Part shown: positions 1 to 9,507 of the stretch, piece after piece
Numbering within the stretch: position 1 is the stretch's first letter
Layout of the letters: every line of letters begins with the position of its first letter
From: Arthrobacter sp. 9V
Lineage (GTDB): Bacteria; Actinomycetota; Actinomycetes; Actinomycetales; Micrococcaceae
Assembly: GCF_902506065.1 (NCBI RefSeq)
Contig: NZ_LR732912.1
Coordinates: forward strand, 1,412,718 to 1,476,717
Reading direction: 5' to 3'
DNA: 64,000 nt
Made by a program: the position numbers and the translations under genes
Notes under the pieces: model-generated
What the model saw: the letters and a program-made list of their open reading frames with translations, nothing else
Told to the model about the DNA's origin: nothing
Databases searched by the model: none

Positions 1-2
1 AA

Positions 3-2069
3 GAGCAGCGCGAAGTAGCCAGTACCTTGACGGGACCCATGTGTGTCCTGGCGGGTGCAGGCACGGGTAAGACACGTGCCATCACGCATCGCATTGCCTA
101 CGGAGTTCACTCCGGCGTCTACAGCCCGCAGAGGCTGCTGGCCGTGACGTTCACTGCCCGGGCCGCGGCCGAGATGCGCAGCAGGCTCCGTGATCTCGGG
201 GTTGCCAGTGTTCAAGCCCGCACCTTCCACGCAGCCGCATTGAGGCAACTGCAGTTCTTTTGGCCGCAAGCAATAGGAGGCACGTTGCCCAGCTTGCTGG
301 ACCACAAGGCCAACATGATTGCCGAAGCTTCCCGCAGGCTTCGCCTCAGTACGGATCGCGCATCCATCAGGGATCTGGCGGCCGAGATTGAGTGGGCCAA
401 GGTGTCCATGTTGACCCCGGCTAATTACCTGGAGAACGCGCAAGGGCGTGGAACGCCCGGAGGTTTCGATCTCACCGCCGTTTCCCGGGTGTTCCAGGCT
501 TATGAGGACATCAAGACAGACCGCAATGTCATCGACTTTGAAGATGTTCTGCTGATCACTGTGGGGATTCTTCAGGAGGATCCCAAGGTAGCGGCAACGG
601 TCAGGGAGCAATACCGTCATTTCGTGGTGGACGAGTACCAGGACGTCTCGCCCTTGCAGCAGCGGCTTCTGGATTTGTGGCTCGGGGGGCGGAACGAGTT
701 ATGTGTGGTGGGCGATGCCAGCCAGACCATCTACTCCTTTACCGGAGCTTCACCCAAGCATCTCCTGGGTTTCAAAGCCCAGTTTCCCGAAGCGACCGTC
801 GTCAAGCTCATTCGTGATTACCGGTCTACACCGCAAGTGGTCAAGCTGGCCAACGACCTCCTGGGCTCCCGCCGAAGCGGCGGCCCGGTGGCAGATGCCG
901 CGTGGGCTTCGCCGCTCAAGCTCGTAGCCCAACGGCCCTCCGGTCCGGAGCCCCGCTTCATGGAGTGCCCGGATGATGAGGCTGAGGCAGCGGTAGTGGC
1001 AGGCAGAATTCAGGAACTGCTCAACACCGGGGTCAAGGCCAGCGAAATAGCCATCCTGTTCCGGACCAACGGCCAGTCTGAAGCGTACGAACAAGCCCTT
1101 GCCTCGGCCGGGATCGGCTACCAGCTCCGGGGAGGCGAGAGGTTCTTTGCACGCAAGGAAGTCCGCGATGCCATCCTCCAGCTGCGGGCGGCAACCCGTG
1201 CCGTGGCCGAGGGGCCCCAGGAAGCACTGGGGCAGATCGTCCGGGATATCGTTGCCTCACTCGGGTACACGGATGCAGCCCCGCACAGCGGGGGAGCGCT
1301 GCGTGAGCGGTGGGAATCCTTGGCAGCTTTGGTCGCGTTGGCTGATGAGCTTGCCATCAGCCGCGGAGAGTCCTTCACCTTGGCTGAGTTCGTCAACGAA
1401 CTACAGGAGCGCTCGGTCGCCCAGCACGCCCCGACGGTTCAAGGTGTGACACTTGCTTCCCTGCACGCAGCGAAGGGCCTGGAATGGGACGCAGTGTTTC
1501 TTGTAGGCCTCAGCGAAGGCCTCATGCCCATTTCCTTTGCAGATACCCCCGAGGATGTGGACGAAGAACGCAGGTTGCTCTACGTCGGCATCACCCGGGC
1601 GCGCGAGCACCTGAATCTTTCATGGTCTACAGCCCGCACACCGGGTGGTCGGGCCAACCGGAAGCCGTCACGTTTCCTTGACGGGCTTCGCCCTAATTCC
1701 GTGGCTTCCGCCAACGCACGCAGTAAGACGGGTCCCACGCGACGGAAAGCCGCGGCCCCGGCGTCGTGCAAGGTCTGCGGGAGCATGCTGGCCAGTGGAG
1801 CCGAACGCAAGGTGGGGCGCTGCAACCAATGTCCGCCAACCTATGAGGAACAAACGTTCGACGCCCTGCGGCAATGGCGAAGGGACGAAGCCCAATCGGC
1901 TGATGTTCCAGCGTACGTTGTGTTCACGGACGCTACGCTGACCGCCATTGCAGAGGCCAAGCCTTCATCGCTGGAGGAACTGGCTGGCCTGGCAGGTATT
2001 GGCCCCTCCAAGCTCGAACGGTATGGGGAAGCTGTCCTGGCTGTACTCGCTGAGAGCAGCGAACTCTGA
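3..2069 (+). CDS. uvrD2: UvrD2-type superfamily I DNA helicase with C-terminal HRDC domain (5' partial)
   Basis: ATP-dependent 3'-5' DNA helicase of the UvrD/Rep family, expected to act in DNA repair. The frame is open from base 3 and reads EQREVAST before the first start-like codon at 27, so the true start lies upstream of the window. Visible motifs are Walker A (GAGTGKT), the Walker B/motif II segment VVDEYQD, motif III GDASQTIYSF, and motif VI LLYVGITRARE near residue 520. After the helicase core come two CxxC pairs (CKVC and CNQC, about nt 1765-1840) and an HRDC domain with LAGIGPSKLERYG. The helicase core plus two CxxC pairs plus HRDC is the mycobacterial UvrD2 layout. The stop overlaps the next ATG by one base, which suggests co-transcription. 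Confidence 0.93.
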   Translation, partial: EQREVASTLTGPMCVLAGAGTGKTRAITHRIAYGVHSGVYSPQRLLAVTFTARAAAEMRSRLRDLGVASVQARTFHAAALRQLQFFWPQAIGGTLPSLLDHKANMIAEASRRLRLSTDRASIRDLAAEIEWAKVSMLTPANYLENAQGRGTPGGFDLTAVSRVFQAYEDIKTDRNVIDFEDVLLITVGILQEDPKVAATVREQYRHFVVDEYQDVSPLQQRLLDLWLGGRNELCVVGDASQTIYSFTGASPKHLLGFKAQFPEATVVKLIRDYRSTPQVVKLANDLLGSRRSGGPVADAAWASPLKLVAQRPSGPEPRFMECPDDEAEAAVVAGRIQELLNTGVKASEIAILFRTNGQSEAYEQALASAGIGYQLRGGERFFARKEVRDAILQLRAATRAVAEGPQEALGQIVRDIVASLGYTDAAPHSGGALRERWESLAALVALADELAISRGESFTLAEFVNELQERSVAQHAPTVQGVTLASLHAAKGLEWDAVFLVGLSEGLMPISFADTPEDVDEERRLLYVGITRAREHLNLSWSTARTPGGRANRKPSRFLDGLRPNSVASANARSKTGPTRRKAAAPASCKVCGSMLASGAERKVGRCNQCPPTYEEQTFDALRQWRRDEAQSADVPAYVVFTDATLTAIAEAKPSSLEELAGLAGIGPSKLERYGEAVLAVLAESSEL

Positions 2070-2695
2070 TGGCCCGCCGGCCCGGCTCCGACGCCGACGT
2101 CCCTCACACCACCGATGACGGCGCGCCGGTGGTCGTGCGTCGATCAGCAAGACGGCGCCGAACCGTTGCCGCCTTCTGGGAAGACGGCAGTGCTGTGATC
2201 GCCATCCCCGCCAGCTTCACCAAATCCCAGGAACGGGAGTGGGTTCGGCGGATGCTGGCCAAGCTGAAGAAGCAGGGGGAACGCCAAACAGGTTCCGGCA
2301 GGAGGCGTCCAGCCACGGACCAAGCACTGGCCAAACATGCTGAACACCTCTCGCAAACGTACCTCGGTGGTCGAGCCGTCCCGTCCTCGGTCCGATGGGT
2401 CTCCAACCAGAATTCCCGGTGGGGTTCGGCAACTCCTGCGGACGGCACCATCAGGTTGTCCAACAAGTTGCAGCGTATGCCGCAGTGGGTTATTGACTAC
2501 GTCCTGGTGCACGAGCTCGCCCACTTGCTGGTGGCAGGGCACAATGCCCAGTTCTGGAAGTTGGTTGAGGCATACCCTGAAACTCAGCGGGCAAAGGCCT
2601 TCCTGGAGGGCGTTGCGTTCGCTACATCGCGGGGTATCCCTACGGAACCTGACCCGGAGGGCCACGGCGATTCCGCCGCCGACATAGCTGACTAG
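2069..2695 (+). CDS. YgjP-like (DUF45/M48-type) metallopeptidase
   Basis: Predicted zinc metallopeptidase-fold protein of 208 aa with the YgjP/DUF45 signature. The helix VLVHELAHLL supplies an HExxH motif, followed about 8 residues later by HNAQFW, the third ligand region typical of this family (H..FW). Upstream, the conserved core segment SRWGSATPADGTIRLS is present. Its substrate is not known. The ATG overlaps the uvrD2 stop (TGATG), so translational coupling is likely. It ends at a strong bidirectional hairpin shared with the convergent gene on the other strand. The YgjP family is easy to recognise here, but its physiological role is unsettled. Confidence 0.88.
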   Translation: MARRPGSDADVPHTTDDGAPVVVRRSARRRRTVAAFWEDGSAVIAIPASFTKSQEREWVRRMLAKLKKQGERQTGSGRRRPATDQALAKHAEHLSQTYLGGRAVPSSVRWVSNQNSRWGSATPADGTIRLSNKLQRMPQWVIDYVLVHELAHLLVAGHNAQFWKLVEAYPETQRAKAFLEGVAFATSRGIPTEPDPEGHGDSAADIAD

Positions 2696-2715
2696 GGCGG
2701 CAGACGTTTAACGCA

Positions 2716-2746
2716 GTAACGGCCGCCCGGTAGTGGCGGCCGTTAC
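2716..2746. terminator. Bidirectional hairpin terminator between convergent genes
   Basis: A perfect 12-bp stem (GTAACGGCCGCC with its complement) and a 7-nt loop lie between two convergent genes. A weaker outer AACGC/GCGTT pairing extends the stem. No long U tract is present, as is common in high-GC actinobacteria. Confidence 0.75.
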
Positions 2747-2771
2747 TCAGCGTTTCTTCCGATGGTGCTGC

Positions 2772-4229
2772 TTACTTGCTCGGTGCCTCGGGGTCCGTGT
2801 TGTCGGTTTCCGGGGCTTGGCCGGATTCGTTCTCTGCGGAATCGCCCCCGGAATTCGAAGCCTGAGTATCGTCTTCGGTGGTTTCGTAGCCGCCGCTCAA
2901 GAGCTTCTGCAGGGCGTCGTCAACATCGCTGTCACTTGCTTCGGCAAGGCGCCGACGTTCAGAAAAGCCCTTGGGGTCGTCCAAATCCTCACCTGTTGGC
3001 AGGAGATCCGGGTGGTGCCAGATTGCGTCACGGCCGGCGATGCCTCGCTCTTCCTTCAGCGTCGCCCAAAGGGTTGCCGCTTCACGGAGCCGGCGCGGGC
3101 GTAGTTCCAAGCCGACGAGGGACGAGAACGCGTGTTCGGCAGGTCCGCCTGTAGCACGACGCCGACGAACGGTTTCACGCAGTGCAGTAGCGGAGGGCAG
3201 CAGTTTGTCAGTGGCTTCGGCCGTGAGTTCGTCCACCCAGCCTTCCACCAGGGCAAGCGCTGTTTCGAGCTTCTCCAAGGCGGCCGTCTGGATGGGGGTG
3301 CGTTCGGGTGTGAAGACCCCCTGGGACAGTGCTGCCTGAATTCCTTCGGGGTTGCTCGGGTCCAGGTCCCGGGCGAGGTCTTCGATGCGGGACATATCAA
3401 TGTGGATACCGCGGGCGTAGGCCTCAATGGCTCCGAGCAGATGACCACGCAACCAAGGAACTTGGACGAACAAGCGCGCGTGGGCGGCCTCACGTACGGC
3501 AAGGAAGAGCCGGACGTCGTTCTCCGGAAGGCTGAGGCCTTCTCCGAATTTGGCGACGTTGGCCGGCAACAGAGCCATCTCCAGGTCTGCCAGGGGTACT
3601 CCGATGTCAGTGGAACTGACAACCTCCGCTGAGAGTGCGCCGATCGCCTGTCCCAGTTGCATGCCGAAAATCGCTCCACCCATGTTTTGCAGCATGGAGG
3701 ACGCGCCGCCCATCATGGACTTCATTTCTTCAGGCATTTGCTGGGTGAGCGCGTTGGACAGGGCGTTGGCGATGCTGTTGGCTACCGGCTCTGTCAGACG
3801 CTTCCACGTCCCCAGGGTCGCCTCAACCCATTCCGCCCGGGACCATGCCCGGCCGATCAATCCGGTTGCCGAGAGGTCAGTTACGGGGTCCAGCCAAAGT
3901 TCCGCAAGCCTGAGTGCTTCGTCGATTTCCCTTGCCTGTTGGGCGTTGACGGAAGGATCGCTTCCGGCGGCTGCGACGCGCCGTGCGTTCTCATGGGCGA
4001 GTTGCCAATTCACCGGACCATCAGAGGTGGAGCTCATCATGGCCTGAACCTGGGCGAACATCTGCTGAAGGAGTTGGGGATCGTTGGGCAGGCCTGCGGC
4101 TTTGGCCAGCTCGGCGGGATCGATGTTGCCCATGCCCTGGCCGCCCATCAGGTTCTGGAGCATTTCTGCCAGTGGATCCTTGGGGGTCTCGTCATCGTCG
4201 TTGGACGGATTGTTGGGGTTGGAAGTCAT
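2772..4229 (-). CDS. DUF2342 zinc-dependent metalloprotease/hydrolase family protein
   Basis: 485-aa actinobacterial protein of the DUF2342 type ('zinc-dependent metalloprotease' or 'putative hydrolase' in annotations). The helix LAVREAAHARLF sits where a metalloprotease would carry HExxH, but the first position is Arg (REAAH). A downstream ALVEGWVDEL segment gives the family's conserved EGW. The N-terminus is acidic and Asn/Pro rich, followed by a Gly/Met-rich stretch (MLQNLMGGQGMG), and the C-terminus is acidic and low-complexity. The function is not established. It lies beside the PDZ/Lon-like protease and the UPF0182 gene, an arrangement also found in mycobacteria. It is transcribed divergently from the protease gene and converges on the YgjP-like gene. 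Confidence 0.85.
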   Translation of the reverse strand: MTSNPNNPSNDDDETPKDPLAEMLQNLMGGQGMGNIDPAELAKAAGLPNDPQLLQQMFAQVQAMMSSTSDGPVNWQLAHENARRVAAAGSDPSVNAQQAREIDEALRLAELWLDPVTDLSATGLIGRAWSRAEWVEATLGTWKRLTEPVANSIANALSNALTQQMPEEMKSMMGGASSMLQNMGGAIFGMQLGQAIGALSAEVVSSTDIGVPLADLEMALLPANVAKFGEGLSLPENDVRLFLAVREAAHARLFVQVPWLRGHLLGAIEAYARGIHIDMSRIEDLARDLDPSNPEGIQAALSQGVFTPERTPIQTAALEKLETALALVEGWVDELTAEATDKLLPSATALRETVRRRRATGGPAEHAFSSLVGLELRPRRLREAATLWATLKEERGIAGRDAIWHHPDLLPTGEDLDDPKGFSERRRLAEASDSDVDDALQKLLSGGYETTEDDTQASNSGGDSAENESGQAPETDNTDPEAPSK

Positions 4230-4439
4230 GGTGCCGCCGATCGTCGAACTGGCTGGTGATCTCTTTCACCGTACCGCGCGGCCCGAAGGCTGTCTGCCCG
4301 GATGAGGTCCCGTTCGCTGTAGGCAAAGCAGTCCTGCTACTGCAGACCGCGTAGTGTTGATGTTTGGTACGTGCCGCCGCCGCTCGTGGTGGCAGGAGCC
4401 ATTGATCCGGTCACGCAATGCCGGCATAGAGAGGCCTCA

Positions 4440-5576
4440 ATGCTTACTTCACCCAGCCCCGAGGGCTCATTGAACCCGCGTCAGACGCCCGACGCCGATT
4501 CCGCCTCCGTGCCTCCGTCACCTCCCCGTGACGGCCGGTACATGATCATGGTGATCTCCGGTCTCTTGGCACTGGGCCTCGGCATCGGGGCGGCAGCGTT
4601 GCCGGTTCCGTATGTCATCGAGTCAGCGGGTCCCACTTTCAATACTTTGGGCAAGGACGGAGACAAACCGGTCATCACTATTTCCGGTCGCGAGTCTTTT
4701 CCCGCGAATGGCAACCTTGATTTGACCACCGTGGTCATGACCGGCGGTCCGAAGACTCCCGCAACCATTTTCGATGTGTTCCGGGCCTGGTTGGATCCTT
4801 CCAAGGCCATCTATCCGGAGGAGCTCATCTACCCCAAGGGCACCACCGCTGAGCAGACGGTGCAACAAGGCGAAATTGCCATGGAAACGTCGCAGGAGAA
4901 CGCGGTCGCCGCAGCATTGCGTGAGCTTGAGATCCCGTTTGAGCAGCGGCTTAACGTGGCAGGCTTGTCGGATCCTTCTCCGTCCGCCGGCAAGATCCAG
5001 GAAGGTGACCGCCTGGTCTCCATCAATGGCAAGGCCATCACCTCCATGAGCGTGGTTCAGGCAGAACTGGCTGCAGGAGCAGGCGCGCCCGCGGTAGTTG
5101 GCTTGGACAGAAAAGGCGCTGCCGTTTCCGAAACCATAACCCCCACCAAGAACCAGGCAGACAGGTACGTTCTGGGCGTGCTGCTGGCAAGCGACTTCAC
5201 TTTCCCCTTTGACGTCAGCATTTCCCTGGACAACGTTGGTGGACCCAGCGCAGGAATGATGTTTGCCCTGGGAATCGTGGACAACCTCACTCCGGGGGAT
5301 CTCACCGGCGGAAAACACGTCGCGGGCACGGGAACCATCACAGCCGATGGTGCTGTTGGACCTATCGGAGGCATTGCCCAAAAAATGATAGGAGCCCGCC
5401 AAAAAGGGGCAACCATGTTCCTCGCTCCGGCATCCAATTGTTCCGATGTTGTGGGCCACGTACCGGACGGGCTTCAGGTAGTAAAAGTGGAAACCCTTGC
5501 CGATGCCAAGTCCGCGGTGGAGCGGCTCGGAGCCGGCCAGGACACGGGGAGCCTTCCCACCTGCACAAACAACTAG
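4440..5576 (+). CDS. Membrane-anchored PDZ / Lon-like (S16) serine protease, YlbL family
   Basis: 378-aa protein with a short Pro/Ser-rich N-terminus, one transmembrane anchor (YMIMVISGLLALGLGIGAAA), a PDZ domain (around GKIQEGDRLVSINGKAIT) and a C-terminal Lon-type proteolytic domain. The catalytic dyad is visible: Ser in GGPSAGMM (about residue 269) and Lys in GGIAQKMIGA (about residue 314). The ATG at 4440 is chosen because GAGAGG lies 5 nt upstream; an in-frame extension to 4371 has no such site. It is probably an extracytoplasmic quality-control protease. Its neighbours match the mycobacterial Rv3193c-Rv3195 region. Confidence 0.9.
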   Translation: MLTSPSPEGSLNPRQTPDADSASVPPSPPRDGRYMIMVISGLLALGLGIGAAALPVPYVIESAGPTFNTLGKDGDKPVITISGRESFPANGNLDLTTVVMTGGPKTPATIFDVFRAWLDPSKAIYPEELIYPKGTTAEQTVQQGEIAMETSQENAVAAALRELEIPFEQRLNVAGLSDPSPSAGKIQEGDRLVSINGKAITSMSVVQAELAAGAGAPAVVGLDRKGAAVSETITPTKNQADRYVLGVLLASDFTFPFDVSISLDNVGGPSAGMMFALGIVDNLTPGDLTGGKHVAGTGTITADGAVGPIGGIAQKMIGARQKGATMFLAPASNCSDVVGHVPDGLQVVKVETLADAKSAVERLGAGQDTGSLPTCTNN

Positions 5577-5701
5577 ACTGACGGTGGAACTTAGCTTCAC
5601 TGCCACTCGTGGCATAGATGACGGCCTCTGCCAACTCCCAGCGGTAGAGACTGTCAGCACGCGCACACCGACTGTTCACTGACACCAATGAGGTACAGAG
5701 T

Positions 5702-8698
5702 TTGTCCCGTCCCGCCAGCTCCAATCCGCCCGGAAGATCACCGCTGAGACGAGGTGCCCTTACGCCCACTCTCATTGTTGTGGCAGTGGCCGTCGTCGGG
5801 TTCATTTTCTTCGCCAATGTGTGGACTGACGTCCTGTGGTACCAGCAGCTTGGCTTCTTCGAAGTCTATATCCGCGAAAACCTCGCCAGGATCATCACGT
5901 TCCTCATCGGTTTCGCCATGATGTTTGCCGCAGTTTTCTTCGCCATCAGGATCGCCTACCGCTCCCGGCCCGTGTACGCTCCGGATGCTGAAGCCCGGGA
6001 CAACCTGAACCGTTACCAGGCCCAGCTCGAGCCTGTTCGCAGGGTTGTCATGATCGGCCTACCTATCCTGTTCGGGCTTTTCGCCGGCAGTGCAGCCGCC
6101 AGCCAGTGGCAAAAGGCTCTGTTGTTCTTCAACCAGGAGCCCTTCGGGCAGAACGATCCGCTCTTCAACATGGACATCAGCTTCTACCTGATGACGCTGC
6201 CGTTCCTCGGTTTCGTCACGGGTTTCCTGATCAGCATCGCGGTAGTTGCCGGTATTGCCGGCATCTTGACTCACTACCTCTATGGCAGCATCCGCCTCAT
6301 GGAACGCGGGATCTTTACGAGCCGTGCCGCGCAGATCCATATCGCCGTCACCGGCGCTCTCTTCCTGGTCCTGCTGGGCATCAACTTCTGGCTGGACAGG
6401 TACACCACCGTTCAGAGCAACTCGGGCCGCTGGGCCGGCGCACTGTACACGGATGTTAATGCCGTGGTGCCCACCAAGGCGATCCTTGCTGTGGCCGCGG
6501 GTCTTGTCGCCATCCTGTTCATCATTGCCGCGGTTATTGGCCGCTGGCGCCTTCCGGTGATCGGTACCGCCATGTTGGTCATCACGGCCATCCTTGCCGG
6601 TGGCGTCTACCCGTGGGTCATTCAGCAGTTCCAGGTACGTCCGTCCGAGAACACCTTGGAAAAGGACTTCATCGATCGAAATATCAAGATGACGCGGGCT
6701 GCCTACGGTCTGGACAAGATTGATGTATCCGCCTACAACGCCACCACCACCGCCACAACGGGTGCCTTGGCCGCGGACGCACAGACCACTGCCAACATCC
6801 GCCTCCTTGACCCGAACCTTATTTCTTCGGCGTTTGCCCAGTTGGAGCAGTACCGTCCGTACTACCAGTTCCCGCAGACCCTGAATGTTGACCGTTACAT
6901 GGTGGACGGCAAAGTCCAGGACACGGTTATTGCTGTTCGCGAACTGAACCCTGATGGCCTCAGCGCCAACCAGCAGACCTGGGTCAACAGGCACATCGTT
7001 TACACCCATGGTTATGGCGTGGTCGCAGCCAAGGGCAATAAGTTCACTGCCGATGGCAAGCCGGAATTCCTGCAGTCGGGCATTCCGTCCAATGGTGTCC
7101 TCGGAAACGACGCTTCCTACGAGCCGCGCATCTACTTTGGTGAGAATTCACCTGAGTACTCCATTGTCGGAGCGCCGGATGGTGCACCGAACCGCGAGCA
7201 GGACCGGCCGGCGGGCCGTGAAGGCGGCGGCGAAACGCAATACACCTTCAGCGGCAACGGCGGACCGAATGTTGGCAACTGGCTCAATAGGATTCTCTAC
7301 TCCATCAAGTTCCAGTCATCGGATCTCTTGCTCTCTGATGGCGTCAACGCCGAATCCCAGATTCTTTATGAACGCAATCCGCGCGAACGCGTTGAGAAGC
7401 TCGCCCCGTACCTGACCGTTGACGGCAACGCCTACCCTGCAGTGGTGGACGGCCGCGTCAAGTGGATTGTTGATGGTTACACCACCAGCCAGTACTTCCC
7501 GTACTCCCAGCCTCAACAACTGCAGAATGCGACGGCCGATTCCCAAACCAGCGCAGGGCGCACAGTAGCCTTGCCGAACAGCTCGGTGAACTACATCCGG
7601 AATTCGGTCAAGGCCACCGTGGACGCCTACGACGGCTCGGTGAATCTCTATGCGTGGGATGATCAGGACCCCATCCTGAAGGCTTGGCAGAAGGTCTTCC
7701 CCACAGTCATCAAGCCGTACTCGGAAATGTCCGGCGACCTCATGAGCCACGTTCGCTACCCCGAAGACCTCTTCAAGGTTCAGCGTGAACTTCTGGGCCG
7801 CTACCACGTGACAGATCCGGACAGCTTCTACCAGAACAACGATGCTTGGAGCGTTCCGAACGATCCCACCGTTTCCGAGGCAGTCAAGCAGCCTCCGTTC
7901 TATATGTCACTGCAAATGCCTGACCAGGAGAAGCCGGCCTTCCAGCTGACGTCGTCGTTCATTCCGCAGACTGTCAATGGCAGTGCGAGGAACATTCTGT
8001 ATGGATTCCTTGCAGCTGACTCTGATGCCGGAAACGAGAAGGGGGTCAAGGCCGATAGTTACGGAAAGCTGCGGCTCCTCGAGTTGCCAACCGACACCCA
8101 GGTGCCGGGTCCGGGCCAGGCGCAGAACAAGTTCAACTCCGATCCCACCGTGTCCCAGGCGTTGAACCTGCTGCGCCAGGGGGCATCAGATGTTCTGAAC
8201 GGTAACCTGTTGACTCTTCCCGTGGGTGGCGGTCTGCTCTATGTGCAACCCGTCTACCTGAAGTCCACAGGTGAGACGTCATACCCCACATTGCAGCGTG
8301 TGCTGGTTGCCTTCGGTGACAAGATCGGCTTCGCGCCAACCCTTGACGAGGCACTGAACCAGTTGTTCGGTGGAGACTCCGGCGCTTCTGCCGGGGATGT
8401 CGCCAACAATGGCCAGACACCAACGGCGCCTCCGGGCACTACTACACCGCCGGCTGGCCCCACCGATGCCAAGGCAGACCTCAAGGCTGCCCTGGACGAG
8501 GCCAACAAGGCCATCCAAGAGGGCCAGGCAGCCTTGGCTAAGGGTGACTTCGCCGGCTACGGTGCGCAGCAGACCAAGTTGTCTGAGGCACTGCAGAAGG
8601 CGATCGATGCTCAGGGCCGCTTGGATGCCACCCCGGCTCCAACAACGACGCCGGGAGCTACTCCCAGTGCGACACCCTCGGCTACGCCAAGCAGCTAG
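5702..8698 (+). CDS. UPF0182 family large membrane protein
   Basis: 998-aa integral membrane protein of UPF0182. Seven hydrophobic helices are visible in the first ~310 residues (for example [18 protein letters not shown] and [23 protein letters not shown]). A large extracytoplasmic domain follows, and the C-terminus is rich in Pro/Thr/Ala/Ser with a coiled-coil stretch before it. The start codon is TTG at 5702, with a GAGG about 9 nt upstream. The molecular function is unknown. The gene is conserved next to the PDZ/Lon-like protease in Actinobacteria, so a role in envelope maintenance is plausible. It ends at a hairpin terminator. Confidence 0.92.
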   Translation: MSRPASSNPPGRSPLRRGALTPTLIVVAVAVVGFIFFANVWTDVLWYQQLGFFEVYIRENLARIITFLIGFAMMFAAVFFAIRIAYRSRPVYAPDAEARDNLNRYQAQLEPVRRVVMIGLPILFGLFAGSAAASQWQKALLFFNQEPFGQNDPLFNMDISFYLMTLPFLGFVTGFLISIAVVAGIAGILTHYLYGSIRLMERGIFTSRAAQIHIAVTGALFLVLLGINFWLDRYTTVQSNSGRWAGALYTDVNAVVPTKAILAVAAGLVAILFIIAAVIGRWRLPVIGTAMLVITAILAGGVYPWVIQQFQVRPSENTLEKDFIDRNIKMTRAAYGLDKIDVSAYNATTTATTGALAADAQTTANIRLLDPNLISSAFAQLEQYRPYYQFPQTLNVDRYMVDGKVQDTVIAVRELNPDGLSANQQTWVNRHIVYTHGYGVVAAKGNKFTADGKPEFLQSGIPSNGVLGNDASYEPRIYFGENSPEYSIVGAPDGAPNREQDRPAGREGGGETQYTFSGNGGPNVGNWLNRILYSIKFQSSDLLLSDGVNAESQILYERNPRERVEKLAPYLTVDGNAYPAVVDGRVKWIVDGYTTSQYFPYSQPQQLQNATADSQTSAGRTVALPNSSVNYIRNSVKATVDAYDGSVNLYAWDDQDPILKAWQKVFPTVIKPYSEMSGDLMSHVRYPEDLFKVQRELLGRYHVTDPDSFYQNNDAWSVPNDPTVSEAVKQPPFYMSLQMPDQEKPAFQLTSSFIPQTVNGSARNILYGFLAADSDAGNEKGVKADSYGKLRLLELPTDTQVPGPGQAQNKFNSDPTVSQALNLLRQGASDVLNGNLLTLPVGGGLLYVQPVYLKSTGETSYPTLQRVLVAFGDKIGFAPTLDEALNQLFGGDSGASAGDVANNGQTPTAPPGTTTPPAGPTDAKADLKAALDEANKAIQEGQAALAKGDFAGYGAQQTKLSEALQKAIDAQGRLDATPAPTTTPGATPSATPSATPSS

Positions 8699-8712
8699 AT
8701 CTGGAGCTGGCT

Positions 8713-8756
8713 AAGGGCCGGCACTTGCTCCTTTCCGGGGCGGGTGCCGGCCTTTT
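8713..8756 (+). terminator. Rho-independent terminator after the UPF0182 gene
   Basis: GGCCGGCAC at 8716-8724 pairs perfectly with GTGCCGGCC at 8744-8752 and is followed by TTTT. It sits 15 nt after the stop codon of the UPF0182 gene. Confidence 0.8.
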
Positions 8757-8789
8757 GCGTAGGGGAGATGCACATCACGTCCCCTCGAT

Positions 8790-8818
8790 TTGGTCTGCCA
8801 TTCACCGGGCGGTAATGT
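8790..8818 (+). promoter_or_regulatory. Predicted promoter of the first initiator tRNA
   Basis: TTGGTC at 8790-8795 and TAATGT at 8813-8818 are separated by 17 bp and lie 11 nt upstream of the tRNA 5' end. This is a reasonable SigA-type promoter for a stable RNA. The prediction is from sequence only. Confidence 0.5.
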
Positions 8819-8829
8819 TGTTCTTGCGA

Positions 8830-8903
8830 CGCGGGGTGGAGCAGTTCGGTAGCTCGCTGGGCTCATAACCCAGAGGTCACAGGTTCAAATCCTGTCCCCG
8901 CAA
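8830..8903 (+). tRNA. Initiator tRNA-fMet (CAU), copy 1
   Basis: A 74-nt cloverleaf with a CAT anticodon in the loop GGGCTCATAACCC and a TTCAAAT T-loop. The acceptor stem is CGCGGGG against CCCCGCA, which leaves an unpaired C1/A72. That mismatch and the three G:C pairs of the anticodon stem (GGG/CCC) are hallmarks of initiator rather than elongator tRNA-Met. The 3' CCA is not encoded (A73 is followed by CTG). A terminator hairpin follows directly. Confidence 0.95.
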
Positions 8904-8911
8904 CTGGAGAA

Positions 8912-8949
8912 AAGGTCCGGATCAGTATTCACTGATCCGGACCTTTTGT
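8912..8949 (+). terminator. Rho-independent terminator of tRNA-fMet copy 1
   Basis: AAAGGTCCGGATCAGT pairs with ACTGATCCGGACCTTTT around a short TTC loop and is followed by a T-rich tail. The stem is about 15 bp. The second tRNA copy carries a near-identical hairpin. Confidence 0.9.
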
Positions 8950-8996
8950 TTTGCCCCAAACTGCCGCGCCGCACCTCCACAGTCCGGCGCTCTCTC

Positions 8997-9124
8997 ACAT
9001 CCCTCGGGTTTGGCCCCAACCCTCTTTCATGTCCCTCGTGCTTGAGCGCAACCCTTCTTCATGTCCCTCGGGTTTGGCCCCAACCCTTCTTTATGTCCCT
9101 CGGGTTTGGCCCCAACCCTTTTCA
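8997..9124. repeat. Four tandem copies of a 32-bp intergenic repeat
   Basis: Four head-to-tail units with a 32-bp period begin at 8997, 9029, 9061 and 9093. The core is CCCTCGGGTTTGGCCCCAAC. The first, third and fourth units are nearly identical across this core, and the second is diverged (CCTCGTGCTTGAGCGCAACC). A 32-bp period is not a multiple of three, and no gene start or ribosome site accompanies it, so it is non-coding. There are no unique spacers, so it is not a CRISPR array. Confidence 0.85.
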
Positions 9125-9307
9125 CTTTCGAGCGGAAGGATGCTTGGTCCGTATCGTCCTAGGATCATGTGAAGAAGGGACAGCGGCGGCCGGCCTGGGA
9201 TCGGCTTCCGACCCTCGGCCACCACCACAGCCAGGCTCGCAGACAACGGGCGAGTGATCTGCGGCACCTTGAGTGCCATATGGTCAGAAGCACCCCAAGG
9301 GGTGCGG

Positions 9308-9313
9308 TAGAGT
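9308..9313 (+). promoter_or_regulatory. Predicted -10 element of the second initiator tRNA
   Basis: TAGAGT lies 11 nt upstream of the tRNA 5' end, at the same distance as TAATGT in copy 1. No convincing -35 hexamer is visible at 17 bp. Confidence 0.35.
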
Positions 9314-9324
9314 TGTTCTTGCGA

Positions 9325-9398
9325 CGCGGGGTGGAGCAGTTCGGTAGCTCGCTGGGCTCATAACCCAGAGGTCACAGGTTCAAATCCTGTCCCCGCAA
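9325..9398 (+). tRNA. Initiator tRNA-fMet (CAU), copy 2
   Basis: Identical over all 74 nt to the copy at 8830-8903, including the C1/A72 mismatch and CAT anticodon. The similarity extends about 20 nt upstream and about 45 nt downstream, so a whole transcription unit of roughly 137 bp was duplicated. CCA is not encoded. Confidence 0.95.
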
Positions 9399-9406
9399 CT
9401 GGAGAA

Positions 9407-9445
9407 AAGATCCGGATCAGTAACGACTGATCCGGATCTTTTGTT
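9407..9445 (+). terminator. Rho-independent terminator of tRNA-fMet copy 2
   Basis: AAAGATCCGGATCAGT pairs with ACTGATCCGGATCTTTT around a short loop. It differs from the copy-1 hairpin by paired substitutions (GGTCC/GGACC to GATCC/GGATC), so the stem is conserved while the sequence has drifted. Confidence 0.9.
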
Positions 9446-9507
9446 TAACGAGTCGCAGGCCTGCCGGGTGCTAGCATCAAAGCCGGATTCGCTGAGGCAA
9501 GAAATGG

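Noticed and set aside
4623..5666. Long open frame on the minus strand opposite the PDZ protease
   Set aside because: It is antisense to a well-supported gene, has no recognisable domain or ribosome site, and is the usual shadow frame of GC-rich coding DNA.
8997..9124. Possible CRISPR array
   Set aside because: The units are directly adjacent with no unique spacers, and there are no cas genes in the window.
8830..9398. Duplicated tRNA as attachment sites of an integrated element
   Set aside because: Only about 420 bp lies between the copies, with no integrase or cargo, and both copies are complete with their own terminators.
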